Below, one piece after another: positions 31,199 through 39,996 of a stretch of 64,000 bases of DNA; the first letter of the stretch is position 1; each line of letters begins with the position of its first letter. Source of the stretch: an uncultured Oscillospiraceae bacterium (GTDB lineage: Bacteria; Bacillota; Clostridia; Oscillospirales; Ruminococcaceae). Where the stretch lies: contig CASGAN010000003.1 in the NCBI GenBank assembly GCA_949299455.1, positions 140,666 to 204,665 on the forward strand, written 5' to 3'. The position numbers and the translations under genes are program-made. Below the pieces are notes generated by a model that ran no database searches, was not told the DNA's origin, and saw nothing but the letters and a program-made list of their open reading frames with translations.

Positions 31199-32581
31199 TT
31201 AAAATGCAGTTTTTTCTTTTAAGAATGCGGTCAATTCGGAAATTGCCACACGCTCCTGTGTCATGGTGTCACGGTCACGGACTGTCACGCAGCCATCCTC
31301 GAGCGATTCAAAGTCGAAGGTGATGCAGTACGGTGTGCCGATCTCATCCTGACGGCGGTAACGTTTGCCGATGGAACCTGCGTCGTCAAAGTCGACCATG
31401 AACTCTTTTGCGAGCGACGAGAACACTTCCTGTGCCTGCTCGGAGAGTTTTTTCGACAGCGGCAGAACAGCAGCTTTAAACGGTGCAAGTGCCGGATGCA
31501 GACGAAGCACCACGCGGGTGTCGTTTTTCTCGGCGTCAACGACTTCCTCGTCGTATGCGTCGCACAGGAATGCGAGTGCAACACGGTCAGCGCCCAGCGA
31601 CGGCTCGACAACATACGGGATGTAACGCTCGTTTGTCTCCGGATCAAAGTATTCAAGGCTCTTGCCCGAATGTTCCTGATGACGGCCAAGGTCATAGTTG
31701 GTGCGGTCTGCAATGCCCCACAGCTCACCCCAGCCAAACGGGAACAGGAACTCAAAGTCAGTGGTTGCTTTCGAATAGAACGAGAGCTCCTCTTTTTCGT
31801 GGTCGCGCAGACGAAGGTTTTCCTCTTTCATGCCGAGCGACAGCAGCCAGTTTTTGCAAAACTCTTTCCAGTATGCAAACCACTCAAGGTCGGTATCCGG
31901 TTTGCAGAAGAACTCAAGCTCCATCTGCTCAAATTCACGGGTACGGAATGTAAAGTTGCCCGGAGTGATCTCGTTGCGGAACGATTTACCCACCTGGCAG
32001 ATACCGAACGGCAGTTTTTTGCGTGCGGTGCGCTGTACGTTTGCGAAGTTCACAAAGATGCCCTGTGCCGTTTCCGGACGGAGATAGATCTCGTTTTTCG
32101 CATCCTCGGTAACACCCTGGAATGTTTTGAACATGAGGTTGAATTTACGGATATCGGTGAAATTTGTGCCGCCGCATTCCGGGCAGGTGATGCCTTTTTC
32201 TTTGATGAATGCTGCCATCTGCTCATCCGACCAGCCGTTCGGCTCAACGCCTGCCTGTTCTTCGATCAGTTTGTCGGCACGGTGACGTGTTTTGCAGTCT
32301 TTGCAGTCCATGAGCGGATCGGAAAAGCCGCCGACATGGCCCGAAGCCACCCAAACCTGCGGATTCATCAACAGTGCTGCATCGATACCGACGTTATACG
32401 GACTCTCCTGGACGAATTTTTTCCACCATGCACGTTTCACGTTGTTTTTGAACTCTACGCCGAGCGGACCGTAGTCCCAAGTGTTCGAAAGGCCGCCGTA
32501 GATTTCACTGCCTGCATATACAAAGCCTCTGCCTTTGCAGAGTGCTACGATTTTTTCCATCGTTTTTTCGCTGTTTTGCAT
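31199..32581 (-). CDS. glyQS: Glycyl-tRNA synthetase, single-chain dimeric type
   Basis: 460 residues from the ATG at 32581, which has AGGAGG upstream; an open frame reaches 32647 without a start signal. Class II motifs are visible: [13 protein letters not shown] near the N terminus, [25 protein letters not shown] (motif 2) and a C-terminal anticodon-binding domain ending [11 protein letters not shown]. Four cysteines (CKDCK and CPEC) near residues 95-150 look like a zinc knuckle. It charges tRNA-Gly in the cytoplasm. No T-box leader is seen; the leader is short. Confidence 0.95.
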   Translation of the reverse strand: MQNSEKTMEKIVALCKGRGFVYAGSEIYGGLSNTWDYGPLGVEFKNNVKRAWWKKFVQESPYNVGIDAALLMNPQVWVASGHVGGFSDPLMDCKDCKTRHRADKLIEEQAGVEPNGWSDEQMAAFIKEKGITCPECGGTNFTDIRKFNLMFKTFQGVTEDAKNEIYLRPETAQGIFVNFANVQRTARKKLPFGICQVGKSFRNEITPGNFTFRTREFEQMELEFFCKPDTDLEWFAYWKEFCKNWLLSLGMKEENLRLRDHEKEELSFYSKATTDFEFLFPFGWGELWGIADRTNYDLGRHQEHSGKSLEYFDPETNERYIPYVVEPSLGADRVALAFLCDAYDEEVVDAEKNDTRVVLRLHPALAPFKAAVLPLSKKLSEQAQEVFSSLAKEFMVDFDDAGSIGKRYRRQDEIGTPYCITFDFESLEDGCVTVRDRDTMTQERVAISELTAFLKEKTAF

Positions 32582-32618
32582 AACTGCTCCTCCTGCAACT
32601 TGTTTTGTCGTATCTTTC

Positions 32619-32647
32619 ATTTTAAAGAATCCGCACGATAAAGTCAA
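32619..32647 (-). promoter_or_regulatory. Promoter of glyQS
   Basis: Minus strand TTGACT (32642-32647), 17-bp spacer, TAAAAT (32619-32624). Confidence 0.7.
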
Positions 32648-32677
32648 GTATTGCGGGCGTTTTGCCGCCTGTAAACC

Positions 32678-32717
32678 AAAAAACAGGCAGGATTTTTTCG
32701 TTTCCTGCCTGTTTTTT
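32678..32717 (-). terminator. Terminator after the small acidic membrane protein gene
   Basis: AAAAAACAGGCAGGA (32678-32692) pairs with TCCTGCCTGTTTTTT (32703-32717). Confidence 0.85.
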
Positions 32718-32727
32718 CAGTGTTTCT

Positions 32728-32976
32728 TCAGAATTTAATGTCTTCTTCCTCATCGGAAGCCGGTTCTTCTGCTTCCTCCGGCTCTTCGTCTGATGCAAGG
32801 ATGTCCCCGTCTGCAAACGCATCCTCGTCGTCATAGTACACGCTTGCATCATAATCGAGCTGATTGCTGATCGATTTTGCTTTCTTTCTGAAAAATGCCG
32901 CAACCGCTACTGCTGCACCCACAACTGCTGCAACGCCAGCTGCTACTGCAATGATGATTTTTTTCTTATTATCCAT
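32728..32976 (-). CDS. Small membrane protein with acidic cytoplasmic-type tail
   Basis: 82 residues: MDNKKK, one alanine/valine-rich helix (about 7-28), a basic stretch FFRKKAKS, then a very acidic tail (runs of Asp and Glu to the end). ATG at 32976 is preferred over GTG at 32985 because AAAGGGG is then about 9 bases upstream. Its own promoter and terminator make it a separate unit. Function unknown. Confidence 0.7.
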   Translation of the reverse strand: MDNKKKIIIAVAAGVAAVVGAAVAVAAFFRKKAKSISNQLDYDASVYYDDEDAFADGDILASDEEPEEAEEPASDEEEDIKF

Positions 32977-33005
32977 GCCGGACACCCCTTTCCTTTAGTA
33001 GTTCT

Positions 33006-33035
33006 ATTATACGCCTGTTTTGGTCTTTCGTGCAA
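33006..33035 (-). promoter_or_regulatory. Promoter of the small acidic membrane protein gene
   Basis: Minus strand TTGCAC (33030-33035), 18-bp spacer, TATAAT (33006-33011). It lies partly against the stop region of rsmE. Confidence 0.65.
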
Positions 33036-33042
33036 GTGTTCT

Positions 33043-33762
33043 TTATAAAATTTCAAATTCGTTCATAATCCGTGATAAAGCGACAATCGGCGCCGTTTCA
33101 CAGCGCAGAATGAGCTTGCCGAGTGTTGCACACGGGACACCTGCATCGCCGAGTTTTTGAATTTCCTCCTCAGAAAATCCGCCCTCACTGCCGACAAACA
33201 CAGACACTGCCGTATCATCAGAAGAAACGAGTGACCGGATCGGTGCGCCGCCATGCTCATAGCAGACCATCGCCTTTTCGCCCTTCATCCGCTCCACCGC
33301 TTCGCCGAACGTCAAAAGCGGCTCCACTTCGGGCAGAATCCCGCGGCCGCACTGCTTTGCCGCCTCGGCTGCAATACGATTCAATCGCACGCGCTTTTTC
33401 TCAAACGATGCACGATCCGCTTTGACGACGCAGTACCGCGTCAGCACCGGTACGATCTTTGCCGCGCCCAGCTCCACCGCTTTCTGCACAATAAAATCGA
33501 GCTTATCGCCCTTTGGCAGTGCCTGATACAGCGTAACGGTCTGAATGGGTTCTGCCTCGCAACTGCGGTGATTTTCTGTCCGCAGCATGACCGCATCCGC
33601 CGACACCGATTCCACAATACCGGTGCATTCTCTCCGCTGTTTGTTGCACAGCGTCACCGTATCACCTACACGCACCCGCAGTACACGCGAAAGATGCTTG
33701 GCATCCTCTCCGGTCAGGCAGACCTGTTCTTCTTCAATCGAATCCACAAAAAAGCGCGGCAT
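33043..33762 (-). CDS. rsmE: 16S rRNA (uracil-1498-N3)-methyltransferase
   Basis: 239 residues from the ATG at 33762 (AAAGGAG upstream). An N-terminal PUA-like part (MPRFFVDSIEEEQVCLTGEDAKHLSRVLR) is followed by a SPOUT domain with the trefoil-knot SAM site VFVGSEGGFSEEE and LGKLILRCETAPIVAL. It methylates U1498 of 16S rRNA using SAM. Confidence 0.92.
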   Translation of the reverse strand: MPRFFVDSIEEEQVCLTGEDAKHLSRVLRVRVGDTVTLCNKQRRECTGIVESVSADAVMLRTENHRSCEAEPIQTVTLYQALPKGDKLDFIVQKAVELGAAKIVPVLTRYCVVKADRASFEKKRVRLNRIAAEAAKQCGRGILPEVEPLLTFGEAVERMKGEKAMVCYEHGGAPIRSLVSSDDTAVSVFVGSEGGFSEEEIQKLGDAGVPCATLGKLILRCETAPIVALSRIMNEFEIL

Positions 33763-33789
33763 GATCGTTTCTCCTTTTTTCACTGAACG

Positions 33790-33817
33790 AAAAACGGACG
33801 GAAGCCCGTCCGTTTTT
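33790..33817 (-). terminator. Terminator of the hydrogenase operon
   Basis: AAAAACGGACGG (33790-33801) and CCGTCCGTTTTT (33806-33817) form a perfect stem with loop AAGC. Confidence 0.9.
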
Positions 33818-33831
33818 TCTTTCCGGTTTTC

Positions 33832-35316
33832 TTATTTCTGCTCTTTGTCGAAGCGGTTTTCATACGGCGATTCTTCCGCAAACTTCTTGACAAGTGCTGC
33901 CGATTTGACCGGCGCCTGGATGGTGCCTGCGCCGCCGACACAGCCGCCTGTGCAAGCCATGCCCTCGATCAAATAGCCGTTGCGTTTGCCCGCTTTTGCA
34001 AGCATGAGCATCTTCTTGCAGTTTGCAAGACCTTCCGCACGGTCGATGAGCACGGTCTTGTCCGGATGGGTGCGTTTGATGCAGCTCACGACTGCAGCTG
34101 CAACGCCGCCCGAAACCGCATAGTTACGGCCGGTCGAAGATGCTGCCTCGTCCGGGTTCATCTCGGCTTCTTCTGTAAAGTCGATATCTTTTGCGGCAAG
34201 AATGCCCATCAGCTCTTCGTAAGTGATGACATAATCGACGTCACTGCGCACGGTGCGGCGGAACGCCTCGAGTTTTTTCGATGCGCACGGGCCGATGAAG
34301 CAGACGCGGACGTTCGGGTCTTCCTCTTTGATTTTGCGTGCAGTTGCAACCATCGGTGTGAGCGACATGGAGACACATTTGGAAAGTTCCTCGCCCAAAA
34401 TCGATTTTGCAAACACCGACCACGACGGGCAGCAGGAGGTTGCCAGGAACGGAAGCTCTTCCGGAACGCGCTCCAAAAATTCCTCTGCCTCGGAAACGGA
34501 AACGTCATCCGCACCGACTGCAACTTCGCGTACATCAGCAAAGCCGAGTGCCAAGAGTGCAGCTTTTACTTTTGCCGGAGTAGCAAGCGGGCCGAACTGG
34601 CCGACGAATGCCGGTGCCACTTCTGCGATGACTTTTTTGTCGCTCTTGAGCGCCAAGATCAGCTGGAGAATCTGCGATTTATCTGCGATTGCTGCAAACG
34701 GGCATGCAACCAGACACTGACCGCAGGAAACACATTTATCGTAATTGATTTTTGCGCGGCCTAATTCATCGCTCTCGATTGCGCCGACGCCGCAGGCTGC
34801 TGCACACGGACGCTCGCGTTTGATGATTGCGTGATACGGACAGGTGTCTGCACAGCGTCCGCATTTCAAGCATTTTTCTTTGTCGATCACAGATTTACCG
34901 TTTACAATCGAAACTGCTTTGACCGGGCAGACACTGCTGCACGGATGTGCAAGACATCCCTGACAGTTGTCCGACACCTCATAGCAAGTGGTCTCGCACG
35001 AATTGCAGGCAAACGGAATCACGTTGACGAGCGGAAGCTCAAACACCCGCTCGGTTGTGATGGCTTTGCCAAAATCCTTGGAGATCGGTGCGTGCTCGCC
35101 GGCGGAACGAAGATTCAGTCCGCATGCAAGACGGATGCGCTCCGCAACAATTGCACGCTCTTTAAACACGCTCTCACGGTACGACGCGACTTCGCCCTTG
35201 ATAATCTCGTACGGCAGCTGATCGACACGGTCAAATTCTCCGCTGAACGCAATCTGCGCTACTTTTTTGAAAATCTGCCGTCTGATCTGAACAACAGGTG
35301 TATAAATTCCTCTCAT
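33832..35316 (-). CDS. [FeFe] hydrogenase, group B-like, with 4Fe-4S clusters
   Basis: 494 residues. After an N-terminal region with CNSCETTCYEVSDNCQGCLAHPC (about 102-125), two 4Fe-4S ferredoxin units follow (CLKCGRCADTCP, CVSCGQCLVACP). The H-cluster domain has all three signatures: TSCCPSW (about 295), GPCASKK (about 347) and EGMACTGGCVGGAG (about 448). The TSCCPxW form rather than TSCCPGW suggests the poorly studied group B enzymes. It should make or oxidise H2 with ferredoxin-type electrons. Hydrogenase maturation genes are not in the window. Six bp after a thioredoxin-like ferredoxin gene. Confidence 0.9.
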   Translation of the reverse strand: MRGIYTPVVQIRRQIFKKVAQIAFSGEFDRVDQLPYEIIKGEVASYRESVFKERAIVAERIRLACGLNLRSAGEHAPISKDFGKAITTERVFELPLVNVIPFACNSCETTCYEVSDNCQGCLAHPCSSVCPVKAVSIVNGKSVIDKEKCLKCGRCADTCPYHAIIKRERPCAAACGVGAIESDELGRAKINYDKCVSCGQCLVACPFAAIADKSQILQLILALKSDKKVIAEVAPAFVGQFGPLATPAKVKAALLALGFADVREVAVGADDVSVSEAEEFLERVPEELPFLATSCCPSWSVFAKSILGEELSKCVSMSLTPMVATARKIKEEDPNVRVCFIGPCASKKLEAFRRTVRSDVDYVITYEELMGILAAKDIDFTEEAEMNPDEAASSTGRNYAVSGGVAAAVVSCIKRTHPDKTVLIDRAEGLANCKKMLMLAKAGKRNGYLIEGMACTGGCVGGAGTIQAPVKSAALVKKFAEESPYENRFDKEQK

Positions 35317-35322
35317 AATCCC

Positions 35323-35589
35323 TTAACCTTTCGCAATTTTTGAAATGATTTTCGCCATCACTGCATCACTTGTTGCTTTTTCAATCGGCTCACCGCCAAC
35401 GACCACCAGCGGTGATGCGTCTTTGCATGTGCCGTCACACAGCTTTTCTGTTGCATTCACCCGAACCGATGTGTCGAAGCGGAGCTGATTTTTAAGCTTT
35501 TGCAAGCTTTTGACTGATTCTGCGATCTCCAGCGCGCCGTTCATGACACACTGGGTACATACGCAGACGTTGACATCCAGACGTTTCAT
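35323..35589 (-). CDS. Thioredoxin-like [2Fe-2S] ferredoxin domain protein (NuoE/HydC-like)
   Basis: 88 residues with VCVCTQC near the N terminus and CDGTCKD near residue 50, the cysteine pattern of thioredoxin-fold 2Fe-2S ferredoxins. It probably passes electrons to or from the hydrogenase encoded just downstream. AGGAGGAG precedes the ATG. It is shorter than full NuoE (about 160 residues) and lacks its N-terminal helical part. Confidence 0.82.
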   Translation of the reverse strand: MKRLDVNVCVCTQCVMNGALEIAESVKSLQKLKNQLRFDTSVRVNATEKLCDGTCKDASPLVVVGGEPIEKATSDAVMAKIISKIAKG

Positions 35590-35647
35590 TCTGCTCCTCC
35601 TGCTCTTTGCTTAATGATAGGTGTGATTTGTTCACATTCTGTTCTAA

Positions 35648-35676
35648 ATTATACACGAAAAGCGGGAAAACGTCAA
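35648..35676 (-). promoter_or_regulatory. Hydrogenase operon promoter overlapping the argF terminator
   Basis: Minus strand TTGACG (35671-35676), 17-bp spacer, TATAAT (35648-35653). The -35 lies in the stem and loop of the argF terminator hairpin. Confidence 0.75.
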
Positions 35677-35704
35677 CAAAGCCCAGACGTTTTCCCGCTT
35701 TTTT
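35660..35704 (-). terminator. Terminator of the arginine operon
   Basis: AAGCGGGAAAACGTC (35660-35674) and GACGTTTTCCCGCTT (35686-35700), a perfect 15-bp stem downstream of argF. Confidence 0.9.
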
Positions 35705-35713
35705 CTTCCCTTT

Positions 35714-36625
35714 TTATTTGTTTGCCAAGAGCGTCACCAAAACTGCTTTTTGCGCGTGCAGACGGTTTTCTGCCTCGTCAAAAATTTCGTTTGCATGTGC
35801 TTCAAACACTTCGGCAGTGATTTCTTCGCCGCGGTGTGCCGGCAGGCAGTGGAGCACCATTGCATCCGGTTTTGCAAGCTTCATGATCTCGTCGTTGACC
35901 TGATAGCCGGCAAAATCCACACGGCGTTTTTCTGCCTGTGCCTCGTCGCCCATCGATGCCCATACGTCGGTTTCGACCACGTCGGCATCTTTTGCAGCCA
36001 CTTTCGGATCGTCGGTCAGCTCAAACTGATCGCCGTATTCGTTTGCAAATGCAAGAATCTGCGGATTGTACGGATAGCTTTTCGGTGTTGCGACGCTTAC
36101 GCGCATACCCATTTTCAAGCAGCCGACAATCAGCGAGTTCGACATATTGTTTGCATCGCCGATGAAGCAGAGTTTTAAGCCGGCAAGCGTTGTTTTATGC
36201 TCGCGGATTGTCATTAAGTCAGCGAGAATCTGGCACGGATGCGCAAAATCAGTCAGACCGTTGATAACCGGGATCGAGCCGTATTCTGCAAGCTGTTCGA
36301 CTTCCTCCTGCGCAAAGGTACGAATCATGATGCCGTCACAGTAGCGCGACAGCACGCGTGCCGTATCGCAGACCGGCTCGCCGCGGCCGATCTGCAGTTC
36401 CGAAGAGCTCAAAAACAATCCGTGACCGCCAAGCTGATCCATACCCACCTCAAACGAAACGCGCGTACGTGTCGATGCTTTTTCAAAAATCATCGCAAGT
36501 GTTTTGCCTGCCAGGTGTTTGTGTTCAATACCGTTTTTGTGCTCGTATTTGAGCTGATCAGCTAAGTTTAAAAGCTCTGTGATCTCCTCTGCGGAAAGAT
36601 CGAGCAGTTTTAATAAATGTTTCAT
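35714..36625 (-). CDS. argF: Ornithine carbamoyltransferase
   Basis: 303 residues. Carbamoyl-phosphate site EKASTRTRVSFEVG (about residue 50), VINGLTDFAHPCQ and the ornithine motif with VETDVWASMGDE, and HCLPAHRGEEI near 262 are all intact. It joins carbamoyl phosphate and ornithine to give citrulline. Last gene of the seven-gene arginine operon, 15 bp after argD, followed by a perfect terminator. Confidence 0.95.
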   Translation of the reverse strand: MKHLLKLLDLSAEEITELLNLADQLKYEHKNGIEHKHLAGKTLAMIFEKASTRTRVSFEVGMDQLGGHGLFLSSSELQIGRGEPVCDTARVLSRYCDGIMIRTFAQEEVEQLAEYGSIPVINGLTDFAHPCQILADLMTIREHKTTLAGLKLCFIGDANNMSNSLIVGCLKMGMRVSVATPKSYPYNPQILAFANEYGDQFELTDDPKVAAKDADVVETDVWASMGDEAQAEKRRVDFAGYQVNDEIMKLAKPDAMVLHCLPAHRGEEITAEVFEAHANEIFDEAENRLHAQKAVLVTLLANK

Positions 36626-36640
36626 CAGAAATTCTCCCCT

Positions 36641-37816
36641 TTATGCATTCAGTACCGAGATGAGGCGCTCGACGCCCTCGGTCAGTTCTTCCCACGAAAT
36701 GGACAGCGGCGGCAGCAGACGGACTTTATTTTTCGCCGTCAAAACGATGACACCCGCTTCGATGCACTGTGCACACACTTTAGCCGCTTCTTTTGTCTTG
36801 AGCGAAATGCCAAGCATCATGCCGAGTCCGCTCACACCTGTGACTTCCTCGCAGACAAGCAGCTTGCGTTTTAAAAAGACGCCTTTTTTCTGCACTTCGA
36901 GCAAAAATGACGGATCGCTCACGCGCGACACCACAACCTTTGCACCGGCGCATACGACCGGATTGCCGCCGAATGTTGTGCCGTGATCGCCGTAAGAGAG
37001 TACATTGCACGTTTTTTCGTTCGCAAGTACGGCACCGATCGGCAGTCCGCCGCCAAGTCCTTTTGCCAGCGTGACAACATCGGGAGTGACGCCAAGCTGT
37101 TCGCAGGCAAGCAGTGTGCCGGTGCGTCCCATGCCAGTCTGCACCTCATCGGCAATCAGCAAAAGATCATGTGCCAGGCAGTAGTCTGCCACTTCTTTTA
37201 AAAAGTCTGCGTCCAGTTCCATGACGCCGCCTTCACCCTGCACCGGCTCAAACATCACCGCGCAGAACCCGCCTTCGGCGAGCACTGCTTTGACTGCGTC
37301 AAAATCATTTGCAGGCGCGTAAGAAAACCCCTCTGTAAACGGGTAAAAATGCGTGTGGAATACATCCTGTCCCGTTGCGGCAAGCGTTGTGACCGTCCGT
37401 CCGTGAAACGAATTGACAAGCGTTAAAATCCGGTTGCGGCCAGACTGTTCCCCATAGCAGTCTGCGCTGTATTTACGCGCAATTTTGATGGCACATTCGT
37501 TTGCCTCCGCGCCCGAATTTTGAAACAGCACTTTTTTGTATCCGGTTTTCTCGCACAGTATCTGTGCAAGCTCTGCATCCGGTGCGCTGTAGTAAAGATT
37601 TGATGTATGCTGCAGGGTGTGCGCCTGTTTCGAAACGGCGTCTGCCCATTCTTTGTCGCAGTAGCCAAGCGAATTGACGCCGATGCCGCTGCCCAGATCG
37701 ATATATTCTTTTCCCGATTCATCCGTACACACCGCACCGCTGCCCTGTTTGATGCAGAGATTCTGCCGGCGGTATGTTCCCATGATATACTGCCGGTCCA
37801 ATTCAAAAATGTTCAT
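36641..37816 (-). CDS. argD: Acetylornithine aminotransferase
   Basis: 391 residues. Class III aminotransferase with LIADEVQTGMGRTG and the PLP lysine in VTLAKGLGGGLPIG (about residue 243), plus SGAEANECAIKIAR near 100. It transfers an amino group from glutamate to N-acetylglutamate semialdehyde. The position within the arg operon removes doubt among class III relatives. Confidence 0.94.
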   Translation of the reverse strand: MNIFELDRQYIMGTYRRQNLCIKQGSGAVCTDESGKEYIDLGSGIGVNSLGYCDKEWADAVSKQAHTLQHTSNLYYSAPDAELAQILCEKTGYKKVLFQNSGAEANECAIKIARKYSADCYGEQSGRNRILTLVNSFHGRTVTTLAATGQDVFHTHFYPFTEGFSYAPANDFDAVKAVLAEGGFCAVMFEPVQGEGGVMELDADFLKEVADYCLAHDLLLIADEVQTGMGRTGTLLACEQLGVTPDVVTLAKGLGGGLPIGAVLANEKTCNVLSYGDHGTTFGGNPVVCAGAKVVVSRVSDPSFLLEVQKKGVFLKRKLLVCEEVTGVSGLGMMLGISLKTKEAAKVCAQCIEAGVIVLTAKNKVRLLPPLSISWEELTEGVERLISVLNA

Positions 37817-37843
37817 GTGTTCTCCCGCCTTTATCTTCGCTGT

Positions 37844-38716
37844 TTAAAGCACCATGGTACCGATGCCTTCGCTTGAAAGCATCTCGTTTAAAATGGCGTG
37901 CGGAATGCGCCCGTCGATGATGAACGCACGCTTGACACCGCGGCGCACCGCTTCGACACAGCAATCCACCTTCGGGATCATGCCGCCGCCGATAATTCCC
38001 TCTTTGATGAGTTTCGGCACTTCGCTCACCTGTACCACCGGAATGAGCGATTCTTCGTCATCTTTATCACGTAAAAGGCCGCGTGTATCGGTCATCAGGA
38101 TGACATTTTCCGCATTCAGCTTTGCCGCAATTTTTGCCGCTGCGGTGTCGGCGTTGATGTTATACAACGTAGAATCCTCGCCGATACCGATTGTCGACAC
38201 GACCGGCACATAGCCGTTTTGGAGCGCGTCGAGGATCGGCGCAGTATTCACATCGGTGATTTCACCGACAAATCCCAAATCTACGTCACCTTCAAGCTTT
38301 TTGGCTTCGATCATCCGGCCATCCATGCCGCAAAGGCCGAGTGCTTTTCCGCCGGACTGACCAAGCAGCGACACCAAATCCTTATTCACCTTACCGGCAA
38401 GCACCATCTGCACAACTTCCATTGTCTGTGCGTCGGTGTAACGCAGACCGCCGACGAATTTCGGCTCGATACCGAGTTTTTTGAGCATGCTGTTGATCTC
38501 CGGACCGCCGCCATGCACCAATACCACTTTGATGCCGACGAGCGACAGCAGCACGATATCGCGCATAACCGCTTCCTTGAGCGCCGGATCACTCATCGCT
38601 GCGCCGCCGTATTTGATGACGACGATTTTATTATAATATTTTTGAATATACGGAAGTGCATCCACCAGCACGCGTGCACGCAATTCCTCGGAAATAACCT
38701 TTTTGAGCTGTTCCAT
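37844..38716 (-). CDS. argB: Acetylglutamate kinase
   Basis: 290 residues. Amino-acid kinase fold with VIKYGGAAM near residue 34, VLVHGGGPEIN near 63 and the ATP-site region NINADTAAAKIAAKL near 190. It phosphorylates N-acetylglutamate. The N-terminal extension LKKVISEELRARVLVDALPYI is of the type seen in arginine-inhibited hexameric enzymes, which suggests feedback control. 24 bp after argJ. Confidence 0.95.
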   Translation of the reverse strand: MEQLKKVISEELRARVLVDALPYIQKYYNKIVVIKYGGAAMSDPALKEAVMRDIVLLSLVGIKVVLVHGGGPEINSMLKKLGIEPKFVGGLRYTDAQTMEVVQMVLAGKVNKDLVSLLGQSGGKALGLCGMDGRMIEAKKLEGDVDLGFVGEITDVNTAPILDALQNGYVPVVSTIGIGEDSTLYNINADTAAAKIAAKLNAENVILMTDTRGLLRDKDDEESLIPVVQVSEVPKLIKEGIIGGGMIPKVDCCVEAVRRGVKRAFIIDGRIPHAILNEMLSSEGIGTMVL

Positions 38717-38740
38717 GTGTTCCCCTCTTTTATCGTTTCA

Positions 38741-39976
38741 TCACGTATGATAGTCGGCGTTGATTTTTACATAATCATACGTCATGTCACAGCCCCACGC
38801 AACCGCATGAAACGCGCCGTCGCCGAGTGTGACATGAATTGTGATCTCATCCGGCATGAGCACCGCCTGTGCCGCATTCGGATCAAATGTGGTGCCGCGG
38901 CCGTTTTGGCAGACGCACACACTGCCGGCTTTCGACGAAAGCGTCACGTCCACGGTGTCCGGCGACACATCGGCATCCGCATAGCCGACTGCGCACAAAA
39001 TCCGTCCCCAGTTTGGATCTTTGCCGAACATCGCACATTTAAACAGCGTCGATGTGATGACCGATTTTGCAACGGTCCGCGCTGTATGATCGTCCGGCGC
39101 ACCGTCTACCACGCATTCAAGCAATTTCGTCGCACCCTCGCCGTCTTTCGCAATCATACGCGAAAGGTTCATGAGCACAACGTACAGTGCATTTGCAAAC
39201 GTGCGGTAATCGTCGCTGTCGACGTCCATGATCGGTTTGTTTTTCGCAAGCGACGACGAAAGGAGCAGTACGGTGTCGTTTGTGGAGGTATCGCCGTCCA
39301 CCGAAACCATGTTGAATGTATCGTTTGTCACCTGCGACAGTGCAAACTGCAAAAGCGGCTGATCGATGCACGCATCGGTTGTCAAAAAGCAGAGCATCGT
39401 CGCCATATTCGGATGAATCATGCCGCTGCCCTTTGCCATGCCGCCGATCGTAACAGTTTCACCGCCGATTGTCACCTGCACGGCATATTCTTTTTTGACG
39501 GTATCGGTCGTCATAATCGCGCGGGAAGCTTCTTTGCTGCCTTCACGTGAAAGGCCTTTGACCAGTGCAGGCACTGCGTCGCGGATCGGTTCAATCGGCA
39601 GCACCTCGCCGATCACGCCGGTCGATGCCACAGCCACCTCATGGGTGTTGATATTTAAGCACTGTGCCGCAATCGCACACATCTGCTCGGCTTTATACTC
39701 TCCGTCGATATTGCACGTGTTGGCATTGCCGCTGTTGACAATGACCGCACGGATATCGCCCTGTGCCAAGTGCGCCTTCGTCACGGCGATCGGTGCGCCT
39801 TTGACTTTATTCTGTGTATAGACTGCCGCCGCTTTACACGGCGTTTCGCTGTAAATCAGCGCCAGATCGGGTGCATCGCTCGCTTTGCGCAATCCGCAGT
39901 GCACACCGTTTGCCACAAATCCGGGTGCGGCACACACGCCGCCCGGAATCACCGGCAAATCTTTAAAAGCAATCAT
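38741..39976 (-). CDS. argJ: Bifunctional ornithine acetyltransferase / N-acetylglutamate synthase
   Basis: 411 residues. Self-cleavage site KGSGMIHPNMATMLCFLTTD (about residues 180-200) with the threonine that becomes the new N terminus, as in all ArgJ. It recycles the acetyl group from acetylornithine to glutamate. No argA is present in the operon, so synthesis of N-acetylglutamate probably depends on the bifunctional form. RBS AAGGGGAAC precedes the ATG. Confidence 0.95.
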   Translation of the reverse strand: MIAFKDLPVIPGGVCAAPGFVANGVHCGLRKASDAPDLALIYSETPCKAAAVYTQNKVKGAPIAVTKAHLAQGDIRAVIVNSGNANTCNIDGEYKAEQMCAIAAQCLNINTHEVAVASTGVIGEVLPIEPIRDAVPALVKGLSREGSKEASRAIMTTDTVKKEYAVQVTIGGETVTIGGMAKGSGMIHPNMATMLCFLTTDACIDQPLLQFALSQVTNDTFNMVSVDGDTSTNDTVLLLSSSLAKNKPIMDVDSDDYRTFANALYVVLMNLSRMIAKDGEGATKLLECVVDGAPDDHTARTVAKSVITSTLFKCAMFGKDPNWGRILCAVGYADADVSPDTVDVTLSSKAGSVCVCQNGRGTTFDPNAAQAVLMPDEITIHVTLGDGAFHAVAWGCDMTYDYVKINADYHT

Positions 39977-39996
39977 TTGTTCCCCTTCTTCTCTCT

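Noticed and set aside
31496-32641. A 381-codon open frame on the + strand opposite glyQS
   Set aside because: Shadow of the GlyRS gene; no family resemblance and implausible amino-acid composition.
32582-32660. T-box leader for glyQS
   Set aside because: The promoter leaves only about 30 bases of leader and no T-box sequence (TGGNACCGCG) is present.
38219-39550. A 443-codon open frame on the + strand opposite argB and argJ
   Set aside because: It is antisense to clearly recognisable arginine genes, has a Cys/His/Arg-rich composition typical of shadow frames, and lacks a ribosome site.
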